The notes under the pieces are model-generated. The model saw only the letters and a list, made by a program, of their open reading frames with translations. It made no database searches and was not told the origin of the DNA. Source: Deinococcales bacterium (GTDB lineage Bacteria; Deinococcota; Deinococci; Deinococcales; Deinococcaceae). Taken from it: a DNA stretch of 6,549 bases. Where the stretch lies: positions 1 through 6,549 of the forward strand of contig JACMOA010000151.1 of NCBI GenBank assembly GCA_014378225.1. Direction: 5' to 3'. Made by a program: the position numbers and the translations under genes. Below are positions 5,173-6,549 of this stretch, piece by piece. Every line of letters starts with the position of its first letter. Within the stretch, counting starts at the first letter, position 1.

Positions 5173-5373
5173 TTAGTCACTTCCGCCGTCTCCCCCGCCC
5201 CCGCTCGAGTCTCCACCGTCGCTCGAGGAGTCAAAACTCCAGAATCCCCCATCGCTCGAGCCTCCACTATTCGACGAAGACGTGCTCGAGTGTGGTCCAG
5301 AACGCACTACACGCAGGGCCAGCCAGAGGACCAGGACCAAAAAAACCACAGCAACGATAATCAGAGTGTCCAT
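5173..5373 (-). CDS. Small membrane-anchored protein with Ser/Gly/Asp-rich tail (66 aa)
   Basis: Residues 3-23 (LIIVAVVFLVLVLWLALRVV with its neighbours) are one strong transmembrane helix at the N terminus, followed by Arg-Val-Val-Arg, suggesting a cytoplasmic tail or a signal-anchor. From about residue 25 the sequence is almost only Ser, Gly and Asp and ends GGGGDGGSD. Such tails occur on many small bacterial membrane proteins; I recognise no family and no catalytic residues. The start is well supported: AGGAG lies seven bases before the ATG, and a promoter can be proposed upstream. Four Ser-Ser pairs in the tail are each encoded by TCG AGC inside a CTCGAG copy (5204, 5222, 5255, 5285), so the low-complexity region may have grown partly through that motif. 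Convergent with yraN. Confidence 0.75.
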   Translation of the reverse strand: MDTLIIVAVVFLVLVLWLALRVVRSGPHSSTSSSNSGGSSDGGFWSFDSSSDGGDSSGGGGDGGSD

Positions 5374-5435
5374 GTTGGCGCTCCTTTTTTCCTATGCTCG
5401 AGGGGGTTTGGGTGGAGGGGTTTCTTAAGCTGACA

Positions 5436-5465
5436 ATACTACAGGATAGGTCAAGGATTTGTCAT
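5436..5465 (-). promoter_or_regulatory. Candidate sigma-70-type promoter for the Ser/Gly-rich membrane protein
   Basis: On the minus strand ATGACA (5465-5460, five of six bases of TTGACA) and TAGTAT (5441-5436, four of six of TATAAT) are 18 bases apart. Transcription would begin about 55 bases upstream of the ATG at 5373. Confidence 0.4.
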
Positions 5466-5521
5466 CTATGAAGAGCAATGTTGGGCAAAAAACCCGCTTA
5501 AAAAACCACTCAAGATTTTAG

Positions 5522-5549
5522 CTCATCACTCATTGCTCATTGCTTATCA
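5522..5549. repeat. Heptamer tandem repeat CTCATCA/CTCATTG, four units
   Basis: Four consecutive seven-base units: CTCATCA, CTCATTG, CTCATTG, CTTATCA. The last unit contains the stop codon of the dsbB gene (TCA at 5547-5549 on the plus strand). The form CTCAnnn is the same as in the array upstream of dsbB at 6441-6549. Confidence 0.7.
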
Positions 5550-6326
5550 ACGTGCAGGTGAAGATTTCCGGGTCTTACCCTGTGCTCGAGGTAGGGCCAG
5601 GGCCAGAGAAATACCCATCAGCACGAAGGCCGCCAAACTGAGCGCCGGAATGGTGATAAACCCTAGCCAGTTTATCCACGGGGTATTACAGGGAATGCCC
5701 TCACTACACACCTGCAGGGTTTGCACGATGCCGCGCTCCTCGAGCACATGGTAAAGGGCCACCGTAAATCCGCCCAAGGTCAGCGGAAGGGCGTAAAGCG
5801 CCATCCAGCGGTCTCCACGCAACACGGTCAGCGTCAGCAAGAGTGCGCTCGAGTACATACAAACCCTTTGATACCAGCACAGCGTGCAGGGCAGAAATTT
5901 ATTGACCTCGCTGAAATAAAGGCTTCCCCCAGTGGCTATCAGCGCCACTAGTGCAGCAAAAACGATGCCCCAATTCCGCTCTCGAGCAGGTTTGGCCCCC
6001 TCGAGCGTGGCCATGAGCACCAGAGCCATCATTACAAATCCTATCAGCGAAACCTGGGGGAAGCTCAGTCCTAAAAAACTCGGCAGGCTCGAGGCGGTAA
6101 GCAGTTGCACCAGTGCTGCACCGCCACCTAGCACGCACAGCGCCAGTGCGTAAAGCCCAATCCTCGAGTCTCCCCGGTAAGCCCCAATGCCTAAAATCAG
6201 CAGCGCGGGATAAAGTGCAATGGTCTGAGTCCAGCCCACCTTGCCTGGAATGCTTTCCATGAGCCACAGGCCCAGCGCGGTAAGAACGCTGAACACGAAT
6301 GCCAGATAAAGCGGGACGCTCTTCAT
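5547..6326 (-). CDS. dsbB: DsbB/BdbC-type thiol:disulfide oxidoreductase with duplicated membrane domain (259 aa)
   Basis: Integral membrane protein that reoxidises an extracytoplasmic thioredoxin-like partner and passes electrons to quinone. The C-terminal half is a normal BdbC-like unit: PCTLCWYQRVCMYSS (146-160, active CxxC Cys147/Cys150), RGDRWMALYALPL (170-182), the second redox pair Cys207/Cys213 in CSEGIPC, and GFITIP before the last helix. BdbC itself is only about 140 residues. The extra N-terminal half (about 1-112) has four predicted helices and aligns without gaps, offset 119 residues, to the active half (PGKVGWTQ with PCTLCWYQ; RGDSRIGLYALAL with RGDRWMALYALPL), but both CxxC cysteines are Gly28 and Gly31. 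The start is the ATG at 6324-6326; no Shine-Dalgarno is present. The frame is open to 6455, but that part is Pro-rich and repeat-derived. The stop lies in a heptamer array. No partner DsbA is in the window. Confidence 0.88.
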   Translation of the reverse strand: MKSVPLYLAFVFSVLTALGLWLMESIPGKVGWTQTIALYPALLILGIGAYRGDSRIGLYALALCVLGGGAALVQLLTASSLPSFLGLSFPQVSLIGFVMMALVLMATLEGAKPARERNWGIVFAALVALIATGGSLYFSEVNKFLPCTLCWYQRVCMYSSALLLTLTVLRGDRWMALYALPLTLGGFTVALYHVLEERGIVQTLQVCSEGIPCNTPWINWLGFITIPALSLAAFVLMGISLALALPRAQGKTRKSSPAR

Positions 6327-6440
6327 AGGGGAGGCTTCATAACTTGGGGTCAGTTTAACCTGTAAGTTGGCTCGAGGGCGGGGAGATGGGAGGGTTAGAG
6401 GGTTGAACTCGAGAGCAAGAAGATAGCCGGAGGCGCAAAA

Positions 6441-6549
6441 CTCACCACTCACCACTCAAAACTCACCACTCAAAACTCACCACTCAAAACTCACCACTCA
6501 AAACTCACCACTCAAAACTCACCACTCAAAACTCACCACTCAAAACTCA
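6441..6549. repeat. Heptanucleotide tandem array CTCACCA/CTCAAAA, at least 15 units, runs off right edge
   Basis: From 6441 the sequence is composed wholly of seven-base units. Two CTCACCA come first, then CTCAAAA and CTCACCA alternate strictly, giving a 14-base super-period. I count eight CTCACCA, seven CTCAAAA and a final CTCA at the edge. Fourteen is not a multiple of three and no gene uses it. It lies 114 bases upstream of the dsbB start. Confidence 0.95.

Larger units (their letters stand above)
229..6413. repeat. Dispersed highly iterated palindrome CTCGAG (53 copies)
   Basis: Start positions: 229, 917, 1025, 1191, 1211, 1381, 1441, 1458, 1510, 1628, 1665, 1732, 1808, 1830, 1993, 2405, 2530, 2627, 2652, 2750, 2934, 2954, 2999, 3110, 3267, 3362, 3406, 3720, 3753, 3895, 4252, 4369, 4462, 4734, 4798, 4863, 4896, 4944, 5010, 5204, 5222, 5255, 5285, 5397, 5585, 5739, 5848, 5981, 6000, 6088, 6163, 6371, 6408. 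Average spacing is about 125 bases, found in coding regions in all frames and in intergenic DNA. A preceding G is frequent (GCTCGAG). Counted by eye; a small miscount is possible. Confidence 0.95.

Noticed and set aside
5483..5512. Intrinsic terminator of dsbB in the A/T tracts downstream of its stop
   Set aside because: T-runs are present on the minus strand, but the only stem is three GC pairs, too weak to call.
6327..6455. Extension of dsbB into the heptamer array
   Set aside because: It would begin inside the tandem repeat and add 43 Pro/Ser-rich residues; the first membrane helix starts right after the ATG at 6326.
6441..6549. CRISPR array
   Set aside because: Units are 7 or 14 bases with no unique spacers, so it is a plain tandem repeat.

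Overview
The window reads as chromosomal DNA from a bacterium. My best guess is the Deinococcota (Thermus/Meiothermus side), but this is inference: it rests on the gene families (a stand-alone dsRNA-binding protein, a BdbC-type DsbB, an acyltransferase-3 protein, UPF0102) and on an extreme abundance of CTCGAG, not on a marker gene. I count 53 copies of CTCGAG on one strand in 6549 bases, where about 1.6 would be expected at random. They fall in genes and intergenic DNA alike, much as HIP1 (GCGATCGC) does in cyanobacteria.

Layout. The left edge (1-102, +) holds the last 33 codons of an IS110-family transposase. An AT-rich hairpin terminator separates it from a convergent membrane acyltransferase (182-1321, -). 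Then, on the minus strand, come a 63-residue CxxC/CxxC zinc-ribbon-like protein (1532-1723), a VOC/glyoxalase gene broken by two in-frame TAG codons (1853-2245), and a translationally coupled pair: a small protein with a phage-type WGGDAG domain (2738-3061) followed by a DUF2945/HVA1 Tudor-like protein (2508-2741). A 401-bp divergent spacer rich in hairpins leads to a plus-strand dsRNA-binding-domain protein (3463-3981). Beyond a heptamer-repeat hairpin lies a coupled pair, a HAD phosphatase/phosphomutase-like enzyme (4159-4836) and the UPF0102/YraN nuclease-fold protein (4833-5162). Convergent to these is a 66-residue membrane-anchored Ser/Gly/Asp-rich protein (5173-5373, -). The last gene is a 259-residue DsbB/BdbC-type thiol oxidoreductase (5547-6326, -), followed by a heptanucleotide tandem array that runs off the right edge.

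The genes look like a mixed housekeeping and accessory stretch, not one pathway. The most unusual points are: (i) the CTCGAG palindrome, which also supplies Shine-Dalgarno sequences and Ser-Ser/Leu-Glu pairs in proteins; (ii) three unrelated or semi-related sites with seven-base periodicity, two of them bracketing dsbB; (iii) a DsbB that is an internal duplication whose first half aligns with the active half but has Gly in place of both CxxC cysteines; (iv) a dsRNA-binding protein whose own upstream region can fold into several stable hairpins. Both window ends lie in repetitive DNA (an IS element and a tandem array), so the window may be a whole contig cut at assembly breakpoints.
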